DNA from: a bacterium
GTDB lineage: Bacteria > Caldisericota > Caldisericia > B22-G15
Direction: 5' to 3'
NCBI GenBank assembly: GCA_012517755.1
Contig: JAAYUH010000234.1
Location: forward strand, 1-5,064
Length of the DNA: 5,064 nucleotides
Position numbers and translations under genes: made by a program. The notes under the pieces are model-generated. The model searched no databases and was not told the DNA's origin. It worked only from the letters and a program-made list of their open reading frames with translations. Shown piece after piece: positions 1 to 4,519 of the stretch. The stretch's first letter is position 1. Each line of letters starts with the position of its first letter.

Positions 1-430
1 GATAATCCTCTTCTTTTGGTTTTCTCTCAATAATAACAATCTCTTTTGCAACACCTTTTAACTTTTCAATATCTTCGAAGTGTCCAATAAAGAGAATTTT
101 TTTATCCTTACCCTTTTCTAAAAGATAATCAAAAACATTAAATTTTTCACATTTTTCAGGAATTTTAATTAAAGAGTTTAAGGTTGCTAAACCAATTCCA
201 ATTTTTAAAGTATCAAATGTCTTTAAATATTCAAGAAGTTCAAAGGCCTTTTTCCCTTTAAAATAACCTGCATCTTCAATGCCTGTTATATGTTTTCCAT
301 TGTCATAAGTCATTGATAGTCCGATTTTTTTTGTTATAACAGCAATCCATCTAATGCCAACAGATAAATTAGAAACATTTGTCTCGAAATCTTCTTTAAG
401 ACTTGAAATCAAATCCTCATAAATATCCAT
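1..430 (-). CDS. DUF4213/DUF364 family protein (putative heavy-metal chelation), C-terminus off the left edge
   Basis: The first 143 residues are present and the frame is still open at the window edge. Residues about 1-75 fit the DUF4213 N-terminal domain (VGIRWIAVITKK, then a Gly-rich turn). From about residue 76 the sequence fits the start of DUF364: GIGLATLNSLI at 78-88, then KKILFIGHFEDIEKL at 110-124 and the strand IVIIERKPKEEDY at 131-143. These match the family's usual GLAxxNA, GKxVxxVGHFP and VxExxPxxGDYP stretches. The family is annotated from structure as a putative heavy-metal chelator with a Rossmann-like C-terminal domain; the true reaction is unknown. The ATG at 430 has GAGGTG a few bases upstream and lies inside the end of the NTPase gene, so the two are almost certainly co-transcribed and translationally coupled. 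A role in metal or metallocofactor handling is inference. Family assignment is firm; function is not. Confidence 0.85.
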   Translation of the reverse strand, partial: MDIYEDLISSLKEDFETNVSNLSVGIRWIAVITKKIGLSMTYDNGKHITGIEDAGYFKGKKAFELLEYLKTFDTLKIGIGLATLNSLIKIPEKCEKFNVFDYLLEKGKDKKILFIGHFEDIEKLKGVAKEIVIIERKPKEEDY

Positions 431-923
431 TTCTCACCTCATCAACAATTTTATTGATTATCATCTCTTTGTTATCATTTTCTATTTTAAAAACTTCACC
501 CAAGTTTGAAATTTCATTTAAAAATTTATTCCTTTTTTCTTTTATCACTGCAAGAACATTTTTGTCACTATTTAAAACTTCAAAAACTTTTTCTTTGAAT
601 TTATTAGAGTTATCTTCTAAGAAACCAAGTTCATCCATAACTATTAAATCTGATTTTTTTAATCCGTTTTCTAAAGCTTTAACACCTAATTTATCAAAAA
701 CATCTGAGTTTACTATAAGATTTCCATCAATATTGTAAGTTGCAACTATATTCTCTTCATTTGTTAATAAATCTATCAATTTGAAAGCAACCTTTTTATC
801 TTCTTTATATATAGCAATAGTTTTAAAACCTCCATATTTGATATTTAATATTTTTAAAATTTTTTCTAAAACATAACTCTTTCCTACTTTAATATCTCCT
901 TCAATAAATATATTCTTTTTCAT
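417..923 (-). CDS. THEP1-like P-loop nucleoside-triphosphatase (NTPase_1 family)
   Basis: A 168-residue protein, about the usual size for this family, expected to be a cytoplasmic NTP hydrolase. The start MKKNIFIEGDIKVGKS carries a Walker A loop, GDIKVGKS, at residues 9-16. Walker B is DLIVMDELG at 92-100, and the order of the rest fits THEP1/NTPase_1 proteins: a helix, a strand NVLAVIKEKR at about 122-131, then a C-terminal part ending near the motif FKIENDNKEMI, equivalent to the family's VxxxNRDxL. The family hydrolyses NTPs in vitro; its cellular role is not settled. The frame stays open upstream to an ATG at 980, but that extension would contain the -35 and -10 boxes of a good promoter, so I prefer the ATG at 923. 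It overlaps the downstream DUF364 gene by 14 bases. A metal- or cofactor-related job is suggested only by that partner. Confidence 0.82.
   Translation of the reverse strand: MKKNIFIEGDIKVGKSYVLEKILKILNIKYGGFKTIAIYKEDKKVAFKLIDLLTNEENIVATYNIDGNLIVNSDVFDKLGVKALENGLKKSDLIVMDELGFLEDNSNKFKEKVFEVLNSDKNVLAVIKEKRNKFLNEISNLGEVFKIENDNKEMIINKIVDEVRNGYL
433..440 (-). promoter_or_regulatory. Ribosome binding site of the DUF364 gene
   Basis: On the minus strand GAGGTGAG precedes the ATG at 430, with the GAGG core 6 bases from the start codon. It lies inside the last codons of the NTPase gene, which supports the ATG at 430 and coupling of the two genes. Confidence 0.75.
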
Positions 924-941
924 AGCAAAAAACTTACCATA

Positions 942-971
942 ATTATGTACATAATTTTGCCAATTTGTCAA
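942..971 (-). promoter_or_regulatory. Sigma-70-type promoter of the NTPase/DUF364 operon
   Basis: On the minus strand there is a perfect -35 TTGACA (971 to 966), an 18-base spacer and CATAAT (947 to 942, five of six matches to TATAAT). The predicted transcription start is near 935, giving a leader of about 12 bases before the ATG at 923. No strong Shine-Dalgarno is visible in that leader. The position of the promoter argues against the longer reading frame starting at 980. Confidence 0.65.
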
Positions 972-1006
972 GAGGTGCATAAAAATTATTGAAAACCCCC
1001 TATTTT

Positions 1007-1326
1007 GTCATTCCCGTGTAATTTTTTGTCATTCCCGTGAAAACGGGAATCCATTTTATCCTTCCAGTTCTCTATGTCATTCCCGTGAAAACGGGAATCC
1101 ATTTTTTCTATTTTGTCTTTTTCATGTAATTCTTTTGTCATTCCCGTGAAAACGGGAATCTATTCATTTTATCTTGTCATTCCCGCAAAAACGGGAATCC
1201 AGTTTTTTTATTTTGTCTTTTTCATGTAATTCTTTTTTCATCACCATCTAATTTTTTTTGTTCTCGTGCAAATGTTTTGTATTTCTTATGTAATTCTTTT
1301 GTCATTCCCGTGAAAACGGGAATCCA
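1007..1326. repeat. Cluster 1 of dRS3-like palindromic repeats (ATTCCC-N8-GGGAAT)
   Basis: Complete 26-base copies lie at 1028-1053, 1076-1101, 1137-1162, 1176-1201 and 1301-1326. A left half-copy is at 1007-1020 and a decayed copy lies around 1255-1280. The core ATTCCCGTGAAAACGGGAAT folds into an 8-bp stem capped by GAAA, a GNRA-type tetraloop. It is preceded by GTC and followed by CCA or CTA. The copy at 1176 has GC in place of GT and an AAAA loop, losing one stem pair. Architecture and core match the neisserial dRS3 consensus ATTCCC-N8-GGGAAT, which is a target for phage insertion and recombination in Neisseria. Spacings between copies are irregular (22, 35, 13 and 99 bases). This cluster fills most of the gap between the NTPase promoter and the toxin-antitoxin promoter, and I see no gene in that gap. 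Confidence 0.9.
1103..1236. repeat. 100-bp-offset duplication inside the hairpin cluster
   Basis: Bases 1103-1136 and 1203-1236 agree at 33 of 34 positions (only 1108 against 1208 differs), including TTTTGTCTTTTTCATGTAAT. A third, weaker copy of the same linker lies at about 1276-1300. So the cluster grew partly by duplication of a unit of about 100 bp made of linker plus hairpins. In the second unit the hairpins have decayed. Confidence 0.75.
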
Positions 1327-1475
1327 GTTTTTCCATTAGTAATAAATTTAAATTATTGAAAGATTCAATATATATCAAATTTGGATAGTAGTGTACAAAG
1401 GAATCAGGCGTCTTGTACACTATAAATCGAAAATGATTAATAAAGAAATTTTAAAAATGTGTTATTGCAAGACCT
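1301..1475. repeat. Left copy of the 175-bp direct repeat flanking the toxin-antitoxin genes
   Basis: This stretch matches 2186-2360 in the same orientation with 11 mismatches and no gaps in 175 positions (about 94%). It starts with a dRS3-like hairpin (1301-1326), continues through an AT-rich linker (1341-1380 identical in both copies) and a 10-bp stem-loop (1389-1422), and ends at AAGACCT (1469-1475), after which the copies diverge. Two 40-base blocks (1341-1380 and 1421-1460) are completely identical to the right copy. Confidence 0.92.
1389..1422. repeat. Stem-loop in the left direct repeat
   Basis: TAGTGTACAA (1389-1398) pairs perfectly with TTGTACACTA (1413-1422) around a 14-base loop containing ATCAGGCG. 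There is no T-tract after it, so it does not look like a terminator. It resembles the structured ends of elements moved by Y1/REP-associated transposases. Confidence 0.75.
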
Positions 1476-1480
1476 GATCC
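1400..1480. mobile_element. MITE-like segment of about 80 bp with imperfect inverted ends, no transposase
   Basis: The left end GGAATCAGGCGTCTTG (1400-1415) is mirrored by the right end, which reads GGATCAGGTCTTG on the other strand (1480 to 1468); the left end carries an extra A near its tip and an extra CG inside. From memory, GGGGTCAGG followed by a TCTTG block is a common end of small elements near IS200-like/REP-associated tyrosine transposases; that link is inference. The matching segment in the right repeat starts at 2285 with GGGGTCAGG, but its right end has decayed. No transposase gene is in the window. Confidence 0.4.
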
Positions 1481-1501
1481 TAATATTTCAATATCTAAAA
1501 A

Positions 1502-1530
1502 TAGACACCAAATATGAATTCTGATAAAAT
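1502..1530 (+). promoter_or_regulatory. Promoter of the toxin-antitoxin operon
   Basis: TAGACA (1502-1507, five of six matches to TTGACA) and TAAAAT (1525-1530, five of six matches to TATAAT) are separated by 17 bases. The predicted start near 1537 gives a leader of about 16 bases that holds the strong ribosome binding site. The promoter lies just outside the left direct repeat, so the operon carries its own expression signals. Confidence 0.6.
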
Positions 1531-1536
1531 TTATGA
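1522..1536. promoter_or_regulatory. Candidate operator palindrome over the -10 box
   Basis: TGATAAAATTTATGA is an imperfect palindrome (arms TGATAAA and TTTATGA around a central A, six of seven positions paired) covering the -10 box of the toxin-antitoxin promoter. Antitoxins of this kind usually repress their own promoter, so this is the natural operator candidate. In DNA this AT-rich such palindromes also arise by chance. Confidence 0.35.
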
Positions 1537-1540
1537 TATA

Positions 1541-1546
1541 AGGAGG
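1541..1546 (+). promoter_or_regulatory. Strong ribosome binding site deciding the antitoxin start
   Basis: AGGAGG lies 6 bases before the ATG at 1553. The in-frame ATG at 1514 has no such site and lies upstream of the predicted transcription start, so 1553 is the better start. Confidence 0.85.
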
Positions 1547-1552
1547 AGTTTG

Positions 1553-1765
1553 ATGAATATTACAAAAGATGATAAAAAGCTAACAGAATTAATAGAAAAA
1601 ACAGTTAGAAGAGTTTTAAAAGAGGAGTTAGAGATTTTTTTGATGGAATTAAATTCTAAATTGATACCAAATGTTTCTGATGAGGAGCAACAAGATATAG
1701 GAAAAATATATGGAAAAAAACCTAAAAGTGCTGAATATGTCAAAGAGGAAAAGTTTAAAATTTAA
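1553..1765 (+). CDS. Antitoxin of a RelE-type toxin-antitoxin pair
   Basis: A 70-residue charged protein starting MNITKDDKKL. It is a likely cytoplasmic antitoxin that would bind and neutralise the toxin encoded next to it, and repress its own operon. Residues about 4-35 form a strongly charged, probably helical stretch (TELIEKTVRRVLKEELEIF). The second half contains LIPNVSDEEQQDIGKIYGKK at about 36-55, resembling a segment seen in many small antitoxins paired with RelE-fold toxins, and a lysine/glutamate-rich tail suited to wrapping a toxin. I do not recognise a specific DNA-binding family. The call rests mainly on context: small size, a strong ribosome binding site, and a stop codon overlapping the toxin start by one base (TAATG), so the two are coupled. 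A start at 1514 would give 83 residues but is disfavoured by the promoter and ribosome binding site. Confidence 0.75.
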   Translation: MNITKDDKKLTELIEKTVRRVLKEELEIFLMELNSKLIPNVSDEEQQDIGKIYGKKPKSAEYVKEEKFKI

Positions 1766-2034
1766 TGGAATGGTTAATCAAATATTCTAAAGAGTCAGAG
1801 AAGTTTATCAACAATGAAAATATAAATAGGAGCATTATAAAGAATTTAATAATTAAAACACTTTTAAGACTTAAAGGTGAAAAGATAAATCTTGATCTTA
1901 AAAAATTAAAAGGTAAATGGGAAGGATTTTATAGAATCAGAATGGGAGAGATTAGAGTAATTGTAACTATTGATTTCAAAAATAAAATAATTTTTGTATA
2001 CTCCATTGATTTCAGAGGAAGTGTTTATAAATAA
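1765..2034 (+). CDS. RelE/ParE-superfamily toxin (probable mRNA interferase)
   Basis: An 89-residue basic protein. The C-terminal half is typical of RelE-type toxins: LKKLKGKWEGFYRIRMGEIR at 45-64, then strands IVTID and IIFVYSID, and a final RGSVYK. Compared by eye with E. coli RelE, R57 and R59 stand where K52 and K54 are, R64 where R61 is, R84 where R81 is, and Y88 where Y87 is. The basic and tyrosine residues used for ribosome-dependent mRNA cleavage are therefore present in form. A gyrase-poisoning ParE function is less likely given this set, but cannot be excluded. Its ATG overlaps the antitoxin stop, giving coupled translation. The gene is followed by repeats, with no clear terminator. 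The pair sits between two 175-bp direct repeats. Confidence 0.88.
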   Translation: MEWLIKYSKESEKFINNENINRSIIKNLIIKTLLRLKGEKINLDLKKLKGKWEGFYRIRMGEIRVIVTIDFKNKIIFVYSIDFRGSVYK

Positions 2035-2067
2035 TAACTTTTAAAAAATTGTTTACAAAAACAGGCT

Positions 2068-2211
2068 GTCATTTTCATGCAAACGGGAATCTATTCATTT
2101 TATCTTGTCATTCACGTGAAAACGAGAATCCAGTAATAGATTTTTTGTCATTCCTGTGCAAACGGGAATCTATTCATTTTATCTTGTCATTCACGTGAAA
2201 ACGGGAATCCA
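2068..2211. repeat. Cluster 2 of dRS3-like palindromic repeats
   Basis: Four copies lie at 2068-2093, 2107-2132, 2147-2172 and 2186-2211. They are more decayed than cluster 1: the first has lost its left arm (ATTTTC), the second has one change in each arm (ATTCAC, GAGAAT), the third has ATTCCT, and the fourth ATTCAC. The linker TATTCATTTTATCTTGTCA follows the copies at 2068 and 2147, and also the copy at 1137 in cluster 1, so both clusters derive from a shared larger unit. The last copy forms the start of the right direct repeat. The gap 2035-2395 holds these repeats and the rest of the direct repeat, and no gene. Confidence 0.85.
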
Positions 2212-2360
2212 GTATTTCTATTAGTAATAAATTTAAATTATTGAAAGATTCAATATATATCAAATTTAGAGAGTAGTGTACAATGGGGTCAGGCGTTTTG
2301 TACACTATAAATCGAAAATGATTAATAAAGAAATTTTAAAAATGTGTTAATACAAGACCT
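2186..2360. repeat. Right copy of the 175-bp direct repeat flanking the toxin-antitoxin genes
   Basis: Same orientation as 1301-1475, exactly 885 bp downstream, with 11 mismatches and no gaps. It contains a dRS3-like hairpin, the conserved linker, the 10-bp stem-loop and the AAGACCT end. Recombination between the two copies would delete the toxin-antitoxin genes and leave one repeat behind. Confidence 0.92.
2274..2307. repeat. Stem-loop in the right direct repeat
   Basis: TAGTGTACAA (2274-2283) pairs with TTGTACACTA (2298-2307). The stem is identical to that in the left copy, while the 14-base loop differs at 4 positions and reads GGGGTCAGGCG here. The unchanged stem and drifting loop suggest that the structure matters. 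Confidence 0.75.
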
Positions 2361-2395
2361 ACCTACAATATTTAGATTTAAAGAAGCATCAATTT

Positions 2396-3610
2396 CTAAT
2401 CACTTAATTTGTATACTGATGAATAACCTAAAACATATAAAGAATGATCAGATATATCTGGAGGATAATCAAATAGAGAATATCCTTTTAATTTCCATAT
2501 AATTTCTCCATTATAAGAATCAATTCCATAAAGAGAGTTTAATCCATCTATATCTTCAGCATTGATATATAGAATATCTTTTGCAAGTTGCACAAATTTT
2601 CCAATTTTTTTACCCACTTTTATATTCCATTTTATCTTTCCATCATTTTTATTAATTTTATAGATAGAATCAAAAATTCCAACATAGATATCCTCATTAC
2701 CTGCAACTAACAATATATCTTCTATCTCCTTATTAGTGTTTACAATTTCTCTTTTTAAAATCTCTTCACCATTTTCCATACTTAAGGATAATAGAAAAAT
2801 TTTATCATTTTCTAATGATGTTATATAAAGGGCATCAGAGCATACAGGAATTATTATGTTTAGAATATTTAGCCCCTCTTTTTTCCATTTAAGTTTTCCA
2901 TTTTTTATATCAAAACAATAAAGAATTCTTTTTATATAATTGTTGTGAAAAATAATAGAATTTTTATTAAAAGATACTCGAAAAACTGCATTGGGATGAT
3001 TTGTATTGAATTTCTTTACAAAGATATATCTTCCCTTTCTTATATCAAAACTATTTATATATACTTTTAAATGTTGCCATCCCCCTTTAATTGAAACAAA
3101 ATAAAGAATTGAATCTACTATAACAGGAGGTGAGAAGCTAAAACAATTATTATAAAGTTTAAAAATAATTTCACCATTCTCTGAATTTAAACCAAATATT
3201 CCTTCGCCTCCTACTCCAATAAATATAACTCCATCAGAAATGGTTGGTGTTGTAATTTTTTTATCAAAAGATACTTTCCACTTGAGCTTTCCAGTTTTAC
3301 TATCAATGGCATAAAAATTACCATCTCTATCAGAAAAATAAAGTGTATCATTATAAAATATTGGAGAGTTAATAAAAACTGGTTGGTATACTATAGCATT
3401 ATTATAAAAAGGATATGGAGGATTATTAAAATACCAAACTAACTCTGGTTTACTTCTAATTGGTTCAAATTCATAATATCCTGTTTTCCCAATATCACCT
3501 AACCAAATTTTTTCAGTTTGTAGCTTCCTATCTTTAACTAAATTTACTTCAACACAACCATTTAAAATTAATAGTAAAAGTAAGATAAAAATAAAATATT
3601 TTTTAACCAT
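2396..3610 (-). CDS. PQQ-type beta-propeller lipoprotein
   Basis: A 404-residue exported lipoprotein. It begins with Lys-rich MVKKY, a hydrophobic stretch to residue 17 and a lipobox LNGC with the acylated cysteine at 19. The rest is a series of propeller blades in the PQQ style: YAIDSKTGKLKWKV (100-113), FGLNSENGEIIFK (139-151), FDIKNGKLKWKKE (233-245), YKINKNDGKIKWNI (317-330) and YGIDSYNGEIIWKL (361-374), with strand pairs between them. Total length is near that of eight-bladed BamB-like proteins. Such propellers bind proteins or act as scaffolds; there is no sign of a dehydrogenase active site, and I do not claim it is BamB. Its ATG is 2 bases after the stop of the upstream secreted protein and has no clear ribosome binding site, so translation probably depends on coupling. 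A partnership with that protein at the cell surface is inference. Confidence 0.85.
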   Translation of the reverse strand: MVKKYFIFILLLLLILNGCVEVNLVKDRKLQTEKIWLGDIGKTGYYEFEPIRSKPELVWYFNNPPYPFYNNAIVYQPVFINSPIFYNDTLYFSDRDGNFYAIDSKTGKLKWKVSFDKKITTPTISDGVIFIGVGGEGIFGLNSENGEIIFKLYNNCFSFSPPVIVDSILYFVSIKGGWQHLKVYINSFDIRKGRYIFVKKFNTNHPNAVFRVSFNKNSIIFHNNYIKRILYCFDIKNGKLKWKKEGLNILNIIIPVCSDALYITSLENDKIFLLSLSMENGEEILKREIVNTNKEIEDILLVAGNEDIYVGIFDSIYKINKNDGKIKWNIKVGKKIGKFVQLAKDILYINAEDIDGLNSLYGIDSYNGEIIWKLKGYSLFDYPPDISDHSLYVLGYSSVYKLSD

Positions 3611-3612
3611 TT

Positions 3613-4368
3613 TTAATAAGTAGGATATATATAACCAAAATAATCTATATTAATATAACTTCCTCCTAATTCTGGAGCATAAAAATTTATAACAACTATT
3701 TCATTTCCATATCCATCTCTCACATAAATATAGTATCGCGCAGTTCCTTGATAATAACTAATACCTGTTATCCAGTGCCAAGTATAGATATTCCAATTTA
3801 TTAAAATTGCAAGTGGTCTATCATTGTTTATTTCATTTGAAGGAGGTATTCCATACATACAACTTGTTCCCATATCATTTATACTTACAATCTTTTTCTC
3901 ATTCCAGAAAAAGTATAAATCATCAACCTTTTTATCTTCTTCTATGACATCAAAGTGAATAAAGAAGAGTAATGGAAATATATATATAAACTCTTCATTT
4001 TTTAAATATTGATTTTCCTTTAAAGAAATTTTTGAAGCCGCTTCTTTCTCTACATCAATAAGATGATGTGGAGGATTTTCTGCAAATTCAAGAAATATTG
4101 GATTATTTTTATCATAATTTATAACAATCCTACCAATAATTTTACTCTCTTTTTCAACCCCAAAAACTATTGTTCTATCATTTCCATACTTATCTTTATA
4201 AACAAAAGGAGAGGTAGGAATTGAACCTTTAAGTTGAAAAATTATTTCTTCTTGGTTTTTTATAAACTCAATAGCATTTTTTTTGTATAGTTCATTTTCA
4301 TTCTCACTAACAACAATATTATTGTAACCTTTTAATCCAAATACCCCAATTAATCCTAAAATCAACAA
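3613..4368 (-). CDS. Secreted protein with C39/papain-like C-terminal half, catalytic cysteine region apparently missing
   Basis: 251 residues from the first conventional start, a TTG at 4368. The frame stays open to 4392, and an ATA at 4389 lies 5 bases after a strong ribosome binding site; from there the protein would begin with K-K-I-L-I-G-L-L-I-L-G-L after the start, a proper signal peptide, giving 258 residues. Counting from the TTG, residues about 60-140 (IGRIVINYDKNNPIFLEF and what follows) resemble propeptide-like regions of secreted cysteine peptidases. Residues 184-222 (DRPLAILINWNIYTWHWITG, then YYIYVRDGYG) resemble the C39-like strand with catalytic His (H198) and the following Asn/Asp (D218). 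The cysteine that should lie about 100 residues before the His is absent; the only cysteine is C170, in the wrong place. The gene may be an inactivated or internally deleted peptidase, or a different binding protein. It is co-transcribed with the propeller lipoprotein. Family call is tentative. Confidence 0.55.
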   Translation of the reverse strand: MLILGLIGVFGLKGYNNIVVSENENELYKKNAIEFIKNQEEIIFQLKGSIPTSPFVYKDKYGNDRTIVFGVEKESKIIGRIVINYDKNNPIFLEFAENPPHHLIDVEKEAASKISLKENQYLKNEEFIYIFPLLFFIHFDVIEEDKKVDDLYFFWNEKKIVSINDMGTSCMYGIPPSNEINNDRPLAILINWNIYTWHWITGISYYQGTARYYIYVRDGYGNEIVVINFYAPELGGSYINIDYFGYIYPTY

Positions 4369-4394
4369 ACCAATTAATATCTTTTTTATTTTTT

Positions 4395-4402
4395 ACCTCC
4401 TT
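4395..4402 (-). promoter_or_regulatory. Strong ribosome binding site without a conventional start codon
   Basis: The minus strand reads AAGGAGGT here. The correctly spaced in-frame codon is ATA (4389-4387), followed by AAA AAG ATA. The first TTG is about 26 bases away, too far for normal use. Confidence 0.8.
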
Positions 4403-4462
4403 ATTCTTTAGATTTTTTATTTTCCTTTTTGTTCCCTCTCACCTCCTTCTAAAATATCTTCA

Positions 4463-4490
4463 ATTAAATTTTAATATATATATTTGTCAA
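4463..4490 (-). promoter_or_regulatory. Promoter of the secreted protein/propeller lipoprotein operon
   Basis: On the minus strand a perfect TTGACA (4490 to 4485), a 16-base spacer and TTTAAT (4468 to 4463, five of six matches). The predicted start near 4456 gives a leader of about 65 bases. The leader begins with a second AAGGAGGT-like site (4447 to 4441) that has no start codon at normal spacing. Confidence 0.6.
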
Positions 4491-4512
4491 GGGAAATAAA
4501 TTTTGATAAAAT
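4484..4512 (+). promoter_or_regulatory. Promoter of the metallohydrolase gene, sharing its -35 with the divergent promoter
   Basis: TTGTCA (4484-4489, five of six matches), a 17-base spacer and TAAAAT (4507-4512, five of six matches). The predicted start falls at or next to the ATG at 4520, and no ribosome binding site precedes that ATG, so the transcript may be leaderless. The -35 box is almost exactly the other strand of the divergent promoter's TTGACA. Confidence 0.5.
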
Positions 4513-4519
4513 ATATAAA

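Noticed and set aside
403..738. Plus-strand reading frame of 111 codons
   Set aside because: It lies antisense to the clear NTPase gene and has a low-complexity Ser/Phe/Lys composition typical of a shadow frame.
924..980. N-terminal extension of the NTPase from an ATG at 980
   Set aside because: It would translate the promoter boxes, and the P-loop family normally begins directly with the strand before Walker A, as it does from the ATG at 923.
1176..1210. Rho-independent terminator (hairpin plus T-run)
   Set aside because: The stem at 1180-1199 is followed by CCAG before the seven T, the stem has a mismatch, and no gene ends nearby on the plus strand. It is a repeat copy; weak terminator activity cannot be excluded.
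1007..1326. CRISPR array
   Set aside because: The 26-base repeats are palindromic with irregular spacing (13 to 99 bases), the spacers share sequence with each other, and there are no cas genes. They fit dispersed dRS3/REP-like repeats.
1531..1743. Minus-strand reading frame of 70 codons over the antitoxin
   Set aside because: It is the shadow of the antitoxin gene, with no ribosome binding site and no recognisable features.
2274..2307. Terminator between the toxin gene and the lipoprotein gene
   Set aside because: The stem is good, but there is no T-run on either side, and the same structure occurs at 1389-1422, where no gene ends.
2396..3610. Calling the propeller lipoprotein bamB or a PQQ dehydrogenase
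   Set aside because: Blade motifs and length are compatible with BamB-like proteins, but the neighbours are not the usual ones and no dehydrogenase residues are visible. Only the fold can be supported.
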